Both the position numbers and the translations under genes were made by a program. Shown here one piece after another: positions 42,120-51,299 of a stretch of 64,000 nucleotides of DNA. The stretch is taken from assembly GCF_002077945.1 (NCBI RefSeq), contig NZ_LVYD01000058.1, forward strand, positions 558,001-622,000, given 5' to 3'. Within the stretch, counting starts at the first letter, position 1; every line of letters begins with the position of its first letter. The stretch is from Niastella vici. Its GTDB lineage: Bacteria; Bacteroidota; Bacteroidia; Chitinophagales; Chitinophagaceae. Under the pieces are notes generated by a model. The model saw nothing but the letters and a program-made list of their open reading frames with translations. It had not been told where the DNA came from and ran no database searches.

Positions 42120-44048
42120 ATGAACTATTCATCATACATAGCACTCATTCCATTATTACCGCTGGCAGGTTTTGTATTGCTCGGCCTGTTTGGGCAGCGG
42201 CGTTTCTCCAAATCAGCGGGCATACTGGGCACACTCATTTTGCTGGCAGCAACGGTGCTGGCATTTTATACGGCGTACAATTATTTCTTTGTGAGCGGAA
42301 AAGTGAACGGCGTTTATCAGCCGGTGATTGCCTTACAATATACCTGGCTGCAGTTCAGCCCCGGCATGTCGATCGATATGGGCATATTGCTCGATCCGGC
42401 CTCGGTGATGATGCTGGTGGTGGTAACATTTGTATCGCTGATGGTGCATGTATTTAGTTTGGGCTATATGAAAGGAGAGAACCGGTTTGCTACCTATTAT
42501 GCATTTTTGGGGTTGTTTACTTTTTCCATGCTGGGGCTGGTGCTTTCAACCAATATTTTTCAGATCTATATCTTTTGGGAACTGGTGGGCGTATCTTCCT
42601 TTTTGCTCATCGGTTTTTATTATGATAGGCCGGCAGCAGTGGCAGCAGCTAAAAAAGCATTTATCGTTACCCGCTTTGCCGATCTGGGATTTTTGATTGG
42701 CATATTGATCCTTGCATTTTATAGCGGCACGCTTGATTTTGGTACAATGATACAACGATTAACAGCAGGCGACTCCTCGCAATTGGCGCAAATGACGGGA
42801 AGCACATTCCTGGGTATTTCTATATTAAGCTGGGCGCTTACCCTGGTGTTTATGGGTGGCGCCGGCAAATCGGCCATGTTCCCCCTGCACATCTGGTTAC
42901 CCGATGCTATGGAAGGGCCTACCCCCGTATCGGCATTGATACATGCGGCTACCATGGTGGTGGCCGGTGTGTATTTGGTAGCGCGTTTGTATCCCATTTA
43001 TCAGCTCAATGTTTCGGTGCTGCAATTGATAACCTGGGTTGGTGCCATCTCGGCTTTTCTCGCCGCCATCATTGCCTGTACTCAAACAGATATAAAACGG
43101 GTGCTGGCTTATTCAACCATTTCACAGATCGGGTATATGTTGTTTGCATTGGGCGTGCCGGCGTATAGTATAAGCAGCGGTACCGGCTATACTGCTTCGC
43201 TCTTTCACCTCTTTACGCATGCCTTCTTTAAATCATTGCTGTTCCTCGGTGCGGGCGCCGTTATACATTTTATTCATACCAATGAAATGGGCCAAATGGG
43301 TGGTCTGCGAAAGTTGATGCCATTGACGCATCTTACGTTCCTCATTGCCTGCCTGGCCATTGCCGGGATACCACCTTTTGCCGGGTTCTTTAGTAAGGAA
43401 GAAATTTTGATGACCGCCTGGCAAAGCAACCGGACTATTTATTATATAGCGCTGATCACCTCGGGCATTACCGCCTTTTATATGTTCCGCCTGTATTTCT
43501 GTATTTTCTGGAACAAGCCATCCACCCATCACAATGATCATGGAGAAGGCGCTTTGAATATGAAGCTGCCATTGGCGTTATTAGGCGTAGCTGCGGTTGT
43601 GGTTGGCTTCATTCCCTTCTCCCAATATGTACCGGTTGATGGGCGGGCGAAAGAAATGACTATACCCATCTCCTTTTCAATTGCACCGGTGGCTGTTGCC
43701 CTTGCAGGCATAGGCATCGCCTGGGCATTGTATTATAAAGAAAACCAACGGCCGCAACAACTGGCAGCTGCATTTGGTGGCTTGTATAACACCATTCGCC
43801 GCAAATTCTATTTCGATGAATTGTACCTGTTCATCACCAAAAAGATCATCTTTAATGGTATTGCGAAACCCGCCGCATGGATCGATAAGTATGTAGTGGA
43901 TGGATTGATGAACGGATTGGGCATTGCCACCACCCGCGTATCGGAAAGCATAAAAGCATTACAATCGGGCCGGGTACAGGCCTATGCTATATACTTTTTT
44001 GGAGGGGTCATTGCTTTGGCTGTGGTTTTTATCTATTGGTGGAAGTAA
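42120..44048 (+). CDS. nuoL: Complex I antiporter-like subunit L
   Basis: A 642-residue Mrp-antiporter-like proton pump subunit. Motifs: FWELVGVSSFLLIGFYYDRP (conserved Glu), GKSAMFPLHIWLPDAMEGPTPVSALIHAATMVVAGVYL, and DIKRVLAYSTISQIGYM (conserved Lys region). The C-terminal region includes the long lateral helix (YFDELYLFITKKIIFNGIAKPAAWIDKYVVDGLMNGLG), typical of NuoL. It begins 49 bases after nuoK. Confidence 0.97.
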   Translation: MNYSSYIALIPLLPLAGFVLLGLFGQRRFSKSAGILGTLILLAATVLAFYTAYNYFFVSGKVNGVYQPVIALQYTWLQFSPGMSIDMGILLDPASVMMLVVVTFVSLMVHVFSLGYMKGENRFATYYAFLGLFTFSMLGLVLSTNIFQIYIFWELVGVSSFLLIGFYYDRPAAVAAAKKAFIVTRFADLGFLIGILILAFYSGTLDFGTMIQRLTAGDSSQLAQMTGSTFLGISILSWALTLVFMGGAGKSAMFPLHIWLPDAMEGPTPVSALIHAATMVVAGVYLVARLYPIYQLNVSVLQLITWVGAISAFLAAIIACTQTDIKRVLAYSTISQIGYMLFALGVPAYSISSGTGYTASLFHLFTHAFFKSLLFLGAGAVIHFIHTNEMGQMGGLRKLMPLTHLTFLIACLAIAGIPPFAGFFSKEEILMTAWQSNRTIYYIALITSGITAFYMFRLYFCIFWNKPSTHHNDHGEGALNMKLPLALLGVAAVVVGFIPFSQYVPVDGRAKEMTIPISFSIAPVAVALAGIGIAWALYYKENQRPQQLAAAFGGLYNTIRRKFYFDELYLFITKKIIFNGIAKPAAWIDKYVVDGLMNGLGIATTRVSESIKALQSGRVQAYAIYFFGGVIALAVVFIYWWK

Positions 44049-44062
44049 GCAAATGTGCTAAT

Positions 44063-44114
44063 AAGATAATTTGATAATGTGATAATGGAAAGCCATTGAC
44101 CATTCACCATTGAC
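44063..44114. repeat. Short tandem words in the nuoL-nuoM gap
   Basis: Three 8-base units, AAGATAAT, TTGATAAT and GTGATAAT (44063-44086), are followed by CCATTGACCATTCACCATTG-type words (44093-44114). The 101-base gap holds no gene. Confidence 0.7.
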
Positions 44115-44149
44115 GACTTTATTCATGAATTCACGAATCAAAACAAATT

Positions 44150-45628
44150 ATGTCGTTATCATTACTCATCATATTACCACTCATTACGGCACTCGTGCTG
44201 TTGTTTTGTAATGGGGCAAAACAGGTACGTGCCATGGCATTAAGTGGTGCGGTGATGCAATTGGTGCTTGCGTTCATTTTATTGTTTGAATACTGGCAAC
44301 AAAGGACCACAGGCAACCCGGGCATCATGTTGTTTGAAGAAGATCATTTGTGGTTTACGCCGTTGAATATTCATTATCATGTTGGTGTTGATGGCATTTC
44401 CATTGCCATGATCCTGTTAACAGCTTTTGTAACTGTTGCCGGTATACTGGTTTCCTGGTCAATGGAAAAGCTCAATAAAGAATTTTTCTTTCTGTTGACC
44501 CTGTTAAGTATGGGCGCTTATGGGTTTTTTATTTCGCTCGATCTGTTCACGCTGTTCTTTTTCCTGGAAGTAGCGGTGATCCCCAAATTCTTACTTATTG
44601 GTATCTGGGGCAGCGGCCGCGCAGCGTACAGCGCCATGAAACTGGCGCTGATGTTAATGGGCGGCAGTGCGCTTGTTTTTGTTGGGTTGGCAGGCATTTA
44701 TTTTAATACGCAAACAACCGGTGGTACACACACATTTGATCTGCTGCAGATAGCGCAACTGCATATTCCGGTTGAAGCACAAAAGATCTTCTTTCCGTTT
44801 GCCTTTGCAGGCTTTGGCGTTTTCACGGCGTTGTTCCCCTTTCATACCTGGGTTCCCGATGGACACTCATCGGCCCCTACAGCGGCTTCTATGTTCCTGG
44901 CCGGCATTTCTATGAAGCTGGGCGGTTATGGATGTTTGCGGGTAGCCACCTTGCTGATGCCCGATGCCGCACACTATTATTCAGGCATTATTATTCTGCT
45001 GGCTACTATAGCGATCATCTATGGCGCCTTCGCCACTATGATGCAAACCGATCTCAAGTATATCAACGCGTATTCATCGGTAAGCCATTGCGGTTTTGTG
45101 TTGTTGGGAATAGGTATGCTAACGAAAACTGCTGTTATGGGGGCCGTAATGCAAATGGTGTCGCATGGGTTAATGACAGCCCTTTTCTTCGCGGCCATTG
45201 GCATGTTGTACGACAGAACCCATACGCGGCAGGTGGCGCAACTGGGCGGCTTATTAAAAGTAATGCCCTTTATTGCTGCGGTGTTTGTGATTGCCGGTTT
45301 GTGTTCATTGGGTTTACCGGGCCTGAGTGGCTTTGTTGCTGAAGTAACTGTCTTTATGGGCGCCTGGCAAAATGCAGATACGCTATACCGGTTGGCCACC
45401 ATACTGGCCTGCGCTTCCATTGTGGTCACCGCCGTTTATATTCTGCGGGCCATGGGCAAAGTGATCATGGGACCATTGCAGGTAGAAGGAAGCGGAATAA
45501 CTGCGCAACCCGGCGCGTTACTGGCCGATGCGGGTTGGAATGAAAAAATAGCGGCCGGCTTATTAATCATTGGAATTTTAGCGATTGGCATTGCACCATT
45601 CTGGTTAACGGAACTGATCACAAAATAA
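44150..45628 (+). CDS. nuoM: Complex I antiporter-like subunit M
   Basis: A 492-residue antiporter-like membrane subunit with about 14 helices. Motifs: LFFFLEVAVIPKFLLIGIWG (conserved Glu), FPFHTWVPDGHSSAPTAASMFLAGISMKLGGYG, and TDLKYINAYSSVSHCGFVLLG. It ends with TAA 8 bases before nuoN. Central pump of the membrane arm. Confidence 0.97.
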   Translation: MSLSLLIILPLITALVLLFCNGAKQVRAMALSGAVMQLVLAFILLFEYWQQRTTGNPGIMLFEEDHLWFTPLNIHYHVGVDGISIAMILLTAFVTVAGILVSWSMEKLNKEFFFLLTLLSMGAYGFFISLDLFTLFFFLEVAVIPKFLLIGIWGSGRAAYSAMKLALMLMGGSALVFVGLAGIYFNTQTTGGTHTFDLLQIAQLHIPVEAQKIFFPFAFAGFGVFTALFPFHTWVPDGHSSAPTAASMFLAGISMKLGGYGCLRVATLLMPDAAHYYSGIIILLATIAIIYGAFATMMQTDLKYINAYSSVSHCGFVLLGIGMLTKTAVMGAVMQMVSHGLMTALFFAAIGMLYDRTHTRQVAQLGGLLKVMPFIAAVFVIAGLCSLGLPGLSGFVAEVTVFMGAWQNADTLYRLATILACASIVVTAVYILRAMGKVIMGPLQVEGSGITAQPGALLADAGWNEKIAAGLLIIGILAIGIAPFWLTELITK

Positions 45629-45636
45629 CTAATTGT

Positions 45637-47046
45637 ATGGCAGGTGATTTTTTTATACTCATGAAGCACGAGCTCATCATTACCGTGATCATCTTCACGC
45701 TCTTGCTGTTAAAGATCGGCAGCGATCTTTCTAATAAAAGCCTGCTGAACCTGGTGAATGGATTGTTATTGCTGAACCTGGCCGCAGGTTTTATCGGCAA
45801 CCAGCCGGGTATGTTGTTCAATGAAATGTTCCTGACCAATCCATTGATCGTACTCGAAAAAAATATCCTGAGCCTGGGTACATTGATCGTTTCGCTGCAA
45901 TCGGCTTCCTGGCTAAAGCAGCATGAGCATGTGGCGGAGTTTTACATTTTATTATTGTGCACCCTGCTTGGCATGTTCTTTATGATCTCTGCCGGCAACC
46001 TGTTGATGTTTTATGTGGGGTTGGAGCTATCGAGCATTCCTTTAGCCGCCATGGCCAATTTCGATCTGGGTAAAAGGAAGTCCTCTGAAGCCGCTATGAA
46101 GTTTATTATTTCCTCGGCATTTGCTTCGGGTTTATTACTATTTGGCATTTCCCTGGTGTATGGCGCAACTGGCACGCTCACCTTCAGCGAAATGGCTTCG
46201 CATATAAATGGCAGTCCCTTACACATTTTTGCATTCGTTCTATTGCTGGCCGGTTTTGGCTTCAAGATCTCCGTTGTTCCATTTCATTTATGGACCGCCG
46301 ATGTGTATGAAGGAGCGCCCGTGGCAGTTACTTCCTGGCTCTCGGTGATCTCAAAAGGATCGGTGCTGTTTGTGTTTATCTCCGTTTTATATACCGTGTT
46401 CAAACCAATGGCCGCCACCTGGTATAATATGTTGTTTGTGTTGTCGGTACTGACGATCTTCACGGGAAACCTGTTTGCGATTCGGCAAAATAATATCAAA
46501 CGGTTCTTAGCATTTTCTTCCATTGCACAAATAGGATTTATACTGGTGGGTATAACCGGAAGCTCACAGCTGGGCACGGCATCGCTTGTTTATTTTGTGC
46601 TCATTTATGTATTCTCGAACCTGGCGGCATTTGGCGTGGTGGCCCTGGTAAGCGCGCTTACCGGCCGCGAGCAGGTAAGTGATTACAAGGGCTTTTATAA
46701 AACCAATCCCGTATTATCGTGGGTGCTCACCATTGCTTTATTTTCACTGGCCGGCGTACCGCCTACTGCGGGGTTCTTTGGCAAGTTTTTTCTGTTGTTA
46801 TCGGGCGCGGGAAAAGGCAATTATGTGTTGATCACGATTGCGGCGCTGAACATGATCATCTCATTTTATTATTACCTGCGCATCGTAAAAGCGATCTTTA
46901 TGGATGCCAATGAGCAACCTATTGAACGGCTCACCATTCCCGGTTACCCCAAACTCGCTATGATCATTTGTGTGGCGGGTATTATAGTAACAGGGTTGGT
47001 TGGGTATGTGTATGATTATATACATTCATTGAGTTTCGGTTTTTAA
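45637..47046 (+). CDS. nuoN: Complex I antiporter-like subunit N
   Basis: A 469-residue antiporter-like subunit. Motifs: FYVGLELSSIPLAAMANFD (conserved Glu), FKISVVPFHLWTADVYEGAPVAVTSWLSVISKGSVL and NIKRFLAFSSIAQIGFIL, with FSLAGVPPTAGFFGKFFLL near the end. Starts are possible at 45637 and 45661; the first is used. It is the last recognisable complex I gene; a small unknown gene follows after 17 bases. Confidence 0.97.
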   Translation: MAGDFFILMKHELIITVIIFTLLLLKIGSDLSNKSLLNLVNGLLLLNLAAGFIGNQPGMLFNEMFLTNPLIVLEKNILSLGTLIVSLQSASWLKQHEHVAEFYILLLCTLLGMFFMISAGNLLMFYVGLELSSIPLAAMANFDLGKRKSSEAAMKFIISSAFASGLLLFGISLVYGATGTLTFSEMASHINGSPLHIFAFVLLLAGFGFKISVVPFHLWTADVYEGAPVAVTSWLSVISKGSVLFVFISVLYTVFKPMAATWYNMLFVLSVLTIFTGNLFAIRQNNIKRFLAFSSIAQIGFILVGITGSSQLGTASLVYFVLIYVFSNLAAFGVVALVSALTGREQVSDYKGFYKTNPVLSWVLTIALFSLAGVPPTAGFFGKFFLLLSGAGKGNYVLITIAALNMIISFYYYLRIVKAIFMDANEQPIERLTIPGYPKLAMIICVAGIIVTGLVGYVYDYIHSLSFGF

Positions 47047-47063
47047 TTATAGAAGCACTGTTT

Positions 47064-47450
47064 ATGGCGATAAATAAAAATCATGAGTTTGAAGAACTGA
47101 ATGGCGTTAAATGCGCCATAGTGGAAAAGAATGCGTCGCAACAACGTGTCGATTTTTTACAACCATTGCTTGAGTTCAATAAGTACACAGTGATAGTGAT
47201 GGCCTCACCTGCACCGAAGGCCGCTGCACCAGCTGCCGCTTCAACCGCTAATGCCGAAACAACAACCGAAGCGGCGCCCCTGCCGCCTGCTACCTTTACC
47301 ATTGGCGTTACTGATGTTACCTTCAATGCCACCAATGCAGTCTTTGGAAGATTGTTAAAAACACCCGGTGGGCGGGTTGTTACGTTGGCGTACTGGCAGC
47401 AAAAGGAAACCATCAGCCGCGATGATGTGCCTTACTTTGCAAAGAAGTAA
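47064..47450 (+). CDS. Small hypothetical protein at the end of the nuo operon
   Basis: A 128-residue protein that I do not recognise. Residues 1-48 form a compact hydrophilic region, 49-75 an Ala/Pro-rich linker (SPAPKAAAPAAASTANAE), and 76-128 a C-terminal part with TFTIGVTDVTFNATNAVFGRLLKTPGGRVV. No signal peptide, membrane helix or metal motif. It follows nuoN by 17 bases and is most likely on the same transcript, so an accessory or assembly role is possible. Codon use matches the operon. Confidence 0.65.
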   Translation: MAINKNHEFEELNGVKCAIVEKNASQQRVDFLQPLLEFNKYTVIVMASPAPKAAAPAAASTANAETTTEAAPLPPATFTIGVTDVTFNATNAVFGRLLKTPGGRVVTLAYWQQKETISRDDVPYFAKK

Positions 47451-47545
47451 TGTGTGTTTATAACTCATGCGTTGAGTATTACTACTGCATCATAAGTATC
47501 TCTACTTGATCTTCGTCAAAGAATTATACTTACTACTAATGTGGT

Positions 47546-47577
47546 ATTGGTTGCGTTACATGCAGCCGTTACTTTTG
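47546..47577 (+). promoter_or_regulatory. Candidate Bacteroidota promoter of the tandem-repeat hydrolase gene
   Basis: ATTG (47546-47549) and TACTTTTG (47570-47577), 20 bases apart, match TTTG-N19/21-TANNTTTG well. Transcription near 47584 would give a leader of about 175 bases. The leader contains GATCAG/CTGATC words able to pair (about 47618-47635). No other gene lies in the 310-base gap. Confidence 0.6.
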
Positions 47578-47760
47578 CATTCGATTGCAGCATCGAATAA
47601 TTACCGCGCTTTATGGATCTGATCAGGTAGCTGATCATTCTGCATCAGCAGGGTTCACTGATTATTAGCAACAAACATTTTAATAAAGGAATGGGTAGCC
47701 ATTACACTAATGGCTTACTGGTATCTTATTGTATCAAACTCTTAAAACATTGTAAAGGTC

Positions 47761-49629
47761 ATGAAATCGTTTTTGAAAAAAGGATCACTCGTTCTCTTAT
47801 GCTCATTATTGTCGTTTCAGGCGATTGTTTCGCAATGGGTGGCAAGGCATAACTTAAGCCCGGCGCAATACCAGGCTGCATTTGATGAGTTCGTAAAACA
47901 AGGGTACCGGTTGTCGACGGTAAGCGGTTATACCTGTGGCGGACAGGAGCGTTATATTGCGTTATGGGAGAAGAAGTCGGGGCCCGAATGGGCTGCACGC
48001 CATGGGTTATCAGGCGCCGATTATCAGGCAGCTTTCGATGACTTCGCTAAAAAAGGATTCCGGCTTACGCATGTAAGTGGCTATGGCGTAGGCAACCAGG
48101 CGAAGTTTGCCGCCATCTGGGAAAAGGCATCGGGCCCGGCATGGGCTGCCCGGCATAACTTAACAGCGGCCCAGTATCAGCAGGCATTTGACGATTTCTC
48201 AAAACAAGGCTATCGCCTGCTGCATGTGAGTGGCTATGTTGTGAACAACGTAGAATATTTTGCAGGTATTTGGGAGAAGAGTGCCGGTAATGCGTACATC
48301 GCCCGTCATAATCTAACTTCCAGCCAATACCAGCAGGCGTTTAATGATTTCACCAAACAAGGCTATGTATTAAAAACAGTAAGTGGCTATACAAAGAATG
48401 GCACTAACCTGTATGCAGCTATCTGGGAAAAAGAGAGCAGTCCGCTATGGGCAGCCCGGCATGGCGTAAGCAATGGCAATTACCAGTATGTATTCGACAA
48501 TATGTATTACCAGGGTTACAAACCGGTGTATGTAAATGCGTATACTTCAGGCAATAGCTGTGAATACAATGCCATTTGGACCAACACCAACATGAAAGGC
48601 GCCGATATCGCTGCCATTGATGATGCGGTTAACCAATACATGAGCAGTCAGAGTGTAAAGGGATTGTCGATCGCGATCTGTAAAGATGGAAGACTGGTAT
48701 TTGCAAAAGGCTACGGGTACGCCGATGCCGCCAATGGTGAAGAAATGTCGCCCGACCAGCCGCTGCGCATTATGAGCATTTCAAAACCGGTTACCTCGGT
48801 GGGTGTAATGACCTTGCTCGATCAGCATAAGATCTCGTTAGACAAGCCTGTGTTCGGGCCCAACAGCATTCTCGGTTCAAAATACGCCACGCCTTCAGGA
48901 AAGGAAAAACTCAACAGGATCACCGTGCGCCAGTTACTGAACCATACTTCAGGTTTGCGCACCTGCAATGGAGAATCCGTTTTCTGGGACCAGAATAAAA
49001 CGCCCGATGACGCCATGAATGTATTGTTGAATTCAGCTGATCTCATTACTACTGATACTTCTTCGCAATGGATCTATTCAAATACCAACTTCTTTATTCT
49101 GGCACGGGTTATTGAACAGGTGAGCGGACAATCATACGAAAATTTCATCCGCAATAACGTACTCAATAAATGCGGTATTGGCAATACGATGTATGTGGGC
49201 GAAGCCTCGGGCAATGCAAAAAGCGGCGAAGCAACTTATACCCCAATGGATAAAATGAACCTGCAACTGTGGGCCGGTTTTGGCGGCTGGGTGGCGCGCC
49301 CCATCGATCTGTTAAAATTCCTGAACCGCGTTGATGGTACTGCTATTCCAAGTGATATCATTACAGCCCCTACGCAAACAACCATGACAACCGGTTCGGC
49401 TTTGAAAGTGAGCTATGGCTGTGGTTGGAACGTTTCGGGCCTGTTGCAAAACCACAACGGTTGTTTTGATGGTACGCGGTCGTTCCTGGTTGAACTGGGT
49501 AATGGGCTTAGCTATTCCGTGATCGTTAATAACAACCCTTCGAATGATGGTTGCGGCTGGACGATGAAAGGTGCCATTGAAGCCGGTTTAGGTAAGGTGT
49601 CGGGTTATCCTTCGTACGATCTGTTTTAA
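47761..49629 (+). CDS. Secreted serine hydrolase with five N-terminal tandem repeats
   Basis: A 622-residue exported protein. After a signal peptide (MKSFLKKGSLVLLCSLLSFQAIVSQ) come five repeats of about 51 residues (about 26-280), each with the pattern W-x-A-R-H-N/G-L ... YQ-x-A-F-D-x-F ... QGYRL-x-x-VSGY ... Y-x-A-I-W-E-K. These resemble the bacterial tandem repeat domain also found in fungal polyglycine hydrolases. The catalytic part is beta-lactamase-like: SISK in RIMSISKPVTSVG, YSN in QWIYSNTNFF, and HNG in LQNHNGCFDGTRSF. By analogy it could be a protease or esterase acting on a glycine-rich or cell-wall substrate; true antibiotic resistance is unlikely. Repeat 5 is the most diverged. 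Confidence 0.9.
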   Translation: MKSFLKKGSLVLLCSLLSFQAIVSQWVARHNLSPAQYQAAFDEFVKQGYRLSTVSGYTCGGQERYIALWEKKSGPEWAARHGLSGADYQAAFDDFAKKGFRLTHVSGYGVGNQAKFAAIWEKASGPAWAARHNLTAAQYQQAFDDFSKQGYRLLHVSGYVVNNVEYFAGIWEKSAGNAYIARHNLTSSQYQQAFNDFTKQGYVLKTVSGYTKNGTNLYAAIWEKESSPLWAARHGVSNGNYQYVFDNMYYQGYKPVYVNAYTSGNSCEYNAIWTNTNMKGADIAAIDDAVNQYMSSQSVKGLSIAICKDGRLVFAKGYGYADAANGEEMSPDQPLRIMSISKPVTSVGVMTLLDQHKISLDKPVFGPNSILGSKYATPSGKEKLNRITVRQLLNHTSGLRTCNGESVFWDQNKTPDDAMNVLLNSADLITTDTSSQWIYSNTNFFILARVIEQVSGQSYENFIRNNVLNKCGIGNTMYVGEASGNAKSGEATYTPMDKMNLQLWAGFGGWVARPIDLLKFLNRVDGTAIPSDIITAPTQTTMTTGSALKVSYGCGWNVSGLLQNHNGCFDGTRSFLVELGNGLSYSVIVNNNPSNDGCGWTMKGAIEAGLGKVSGYPSYDLF

Positions 49630-49650
49630 ATTAGAGTTTCTCCCGTTAAT

Positions 49651-49690
49651 AAAAATACCGTCCTGGCTTAACCGGGACGGTATTCTTTTT
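49651..49690. terminator. Bidirectional terminator
   Basis: AATACCGTCC (49654-49663) pairs perfectly with GGACGGTATT (49675-49684). A T-rich tail (CTTTTTATA) follows on the plus strand and an A run precedes it. It lies between convergent genes. Confidence 0.9.
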
Positions 49691-49704
49691 ATAATCGAAT
49701 GCTA

Positions 49705-51264
49705 TTATAACGCTTCAATAGACACTGACGTTGTTTTTGCTTTTTTGTCGTAGGTAGCAACCATTACGTGGCCTTCTTTGGCAGGAAACAGGTTGGTACG
49801 GATATTACCCGATCTGTGCGGAACGGTACGCATTACTTTTTTCTGATTCACATTATATACAAATACGTCCCTGAAATCATCGATGATCATGTAGTTCGAT
49901 TTGGTATCGGGGTTAGAAACCAGGTAAAACCCTCTTTTGTCGTACATAGAAACAGGCATTACACCCGGATAATCGCCGGTATTATTGGCAGGAATGAAAT
50001 TGTCGACCGAAATAGCGCCTTTCTCAGTTTGTTTCATCAATACGGCGTCTTTCACCAGGCCCTTGGTATAACCGGTGCTGGCAATGATAATGGGGGGTAC
50101 AACAAATGGAATGGTGGCTATCGTAAAGAACATGGAACCCCATCTGGCTTTCCTGATAATGGTTGAACCGGCAAAATAGGTATTGCCCTCATAATCCCTG
50201 AACGACCGCACAAATCTTGGATAGGTGTTGTTGTCAACGAAATGTCCTTTGCGGGTGATGAAAGATTGCTGGCCCTCGTTCCAGTAAGAAAATATTTCCT
50301 GCACCTCCGATTTTTTGGTGCCATTTATATTGATCGTATAAACGCCGCTGTAAGGCCCGCGGGCCAGGTGTTTGGCAGAATAATATTGATTGCCGTGGTT
50401 CGCATCAATAACATAACCGGCAATAAAAGGCTTACCGCTAACGGGGTCATTGTCGAAGGTGATCACTTTTAAAGCATTGCCCTGTTTGTCTTTCAAGGTG
50501 TATTTGGGATAAACCGTTCCATCGGTTACATCATAGCCTAATAATTCGAACCCGCCTTCTTCCATTCTATCTTTTTTCTTCACCATTAAATAGATGCCCT
50601 GTTTGGAGGCCAGCAAACCAAAGGCCTGTGCCTGCTCGCTGGTATTTTTTTGCCAGGTTATTTCACCGGCCGGGTTAAAGATCAGCAGGTTACTTTTACG
50701 GTCGTCGCCATAAAAGCAGGCAAAACCTTTTTGCGGAATATTACTTAATTGCAGTGAATGTTTCAGGCTCCCAATGGCGTCATAACCATCATACCAGTAA
50801 TTATTGGGGCGGGGAGTCATTTGTATTTCATAGGAGTTTGATTTTATGATCTTGCCATCCAAACCCAGGAATTGTAAGAACACGGCTGATTTTTCATTTT
50901 GCAACCCTTCGGTGTATGCCTTCCTGCTCTTATAGCTATTACCGAAAAAAGTACTCTTTATATACGCCAGGCACAATACATCCTGTTCAAAGCTTACTGC
51001 CTGCAGCGAAAGTTTAATTTCCCTGAAATTAATGGTGCCGATGTCATTGAGGTTTTCGTCCATTATACTGATCCTGTAATTGAACGAATCGGCGCTTGCT
51101 TTTTCGAGCTGGGTAAATACAAGATAACCTACGAGATTATTATCCTGCCTGATCGTTTTTACTTCTGAAGACATGTCTTCACTTACTTCTCTGAAAACTT
51201 TTGTTTGCGCATGGCCATAACATACGATAAACAGCATTAGTAGTGCTGATAACGTTTTTTTCAT
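49705..51264 (-). CDS. Exported protein of unknown function, large beta-rich
   Basis: A 519-residue exported protein. The ATG at 51264 gives a signal peptide (MKKTLSALLMLFIVCYGHAQ). The body reads like a beta-propeller or repeated beta-sheet protein: many short strands with alternating polar residues (YRISIMDENLNDIGTINFREI; FLGLDGKIIKSNSYEIQ; GMFFTIATIPFVVPPIIIAS near 380). One hydrophobic segment near residues 375-395 may be buried or membrane-associated. It may belong to a Bacteroidota family of unknown function (possibly DUF6770), which I cannot confirm. It lies 35 bases downstream of an M48 metalloprotease gene on the same strand, so they are probably co-transcribed. Confidence 0.75.
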   Translation of the reverse strand: MKKTLSALLMLFIVCYGHAQTKVFREVSEDMSSEVKTIRQDNNLVGYLVFTQLEKASADSFNYRISIMDENLNDIGTINFREIKLSLQAVSFEQDVLCLAYIKSTFFGNSYKSRKAYTEGLQNEKSAVFLQFLGLDGKIIKSNSYEIQMTPRPNNYWYDGYDAIGSLKHSLQLSNIPQKGFACFYGDDRKSNLLIFNPAGEITWQKNTSEQAQAFGLLASKQGIYLMVKKKDRMEEGGFELLGYDVTDGTVYPKYTLKDKQGNALKVITFDNDPVSGKPFIAGYVIDANHGNQYYSAKHLARGPYSGVYTININGTKKSEVQEIFSYWNEGQQSFITRKGHFVDNNTYPRFVRSFRDYEGNTYFAGSTIIRKARWGSMFFTIATIPFVVPPIIIASTGYTKGLVKDAVLMKQTEKGAISVDNFIPANNTGDYPGVMPVSMYDKRGFYLVSNPDTKSNYMIIDDFRDVFVYNVNQKKVMRTVPHRSGNIRTNLFPAKEGHVMVATYDKKAKTTSVSIEAL

Positions 51265-51299
51265 TTGTAGTTGTTTGTTATAAGGTTGAATTTGAATAG

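Noticed and set aside
47761-48600. Tandem DNA repeats considered as a CRISPR-like or satellite array
   Set aside because: The periodicity (about 150 bases) is of coding repeats conserved at the protein level, not identical DNA with spacers.
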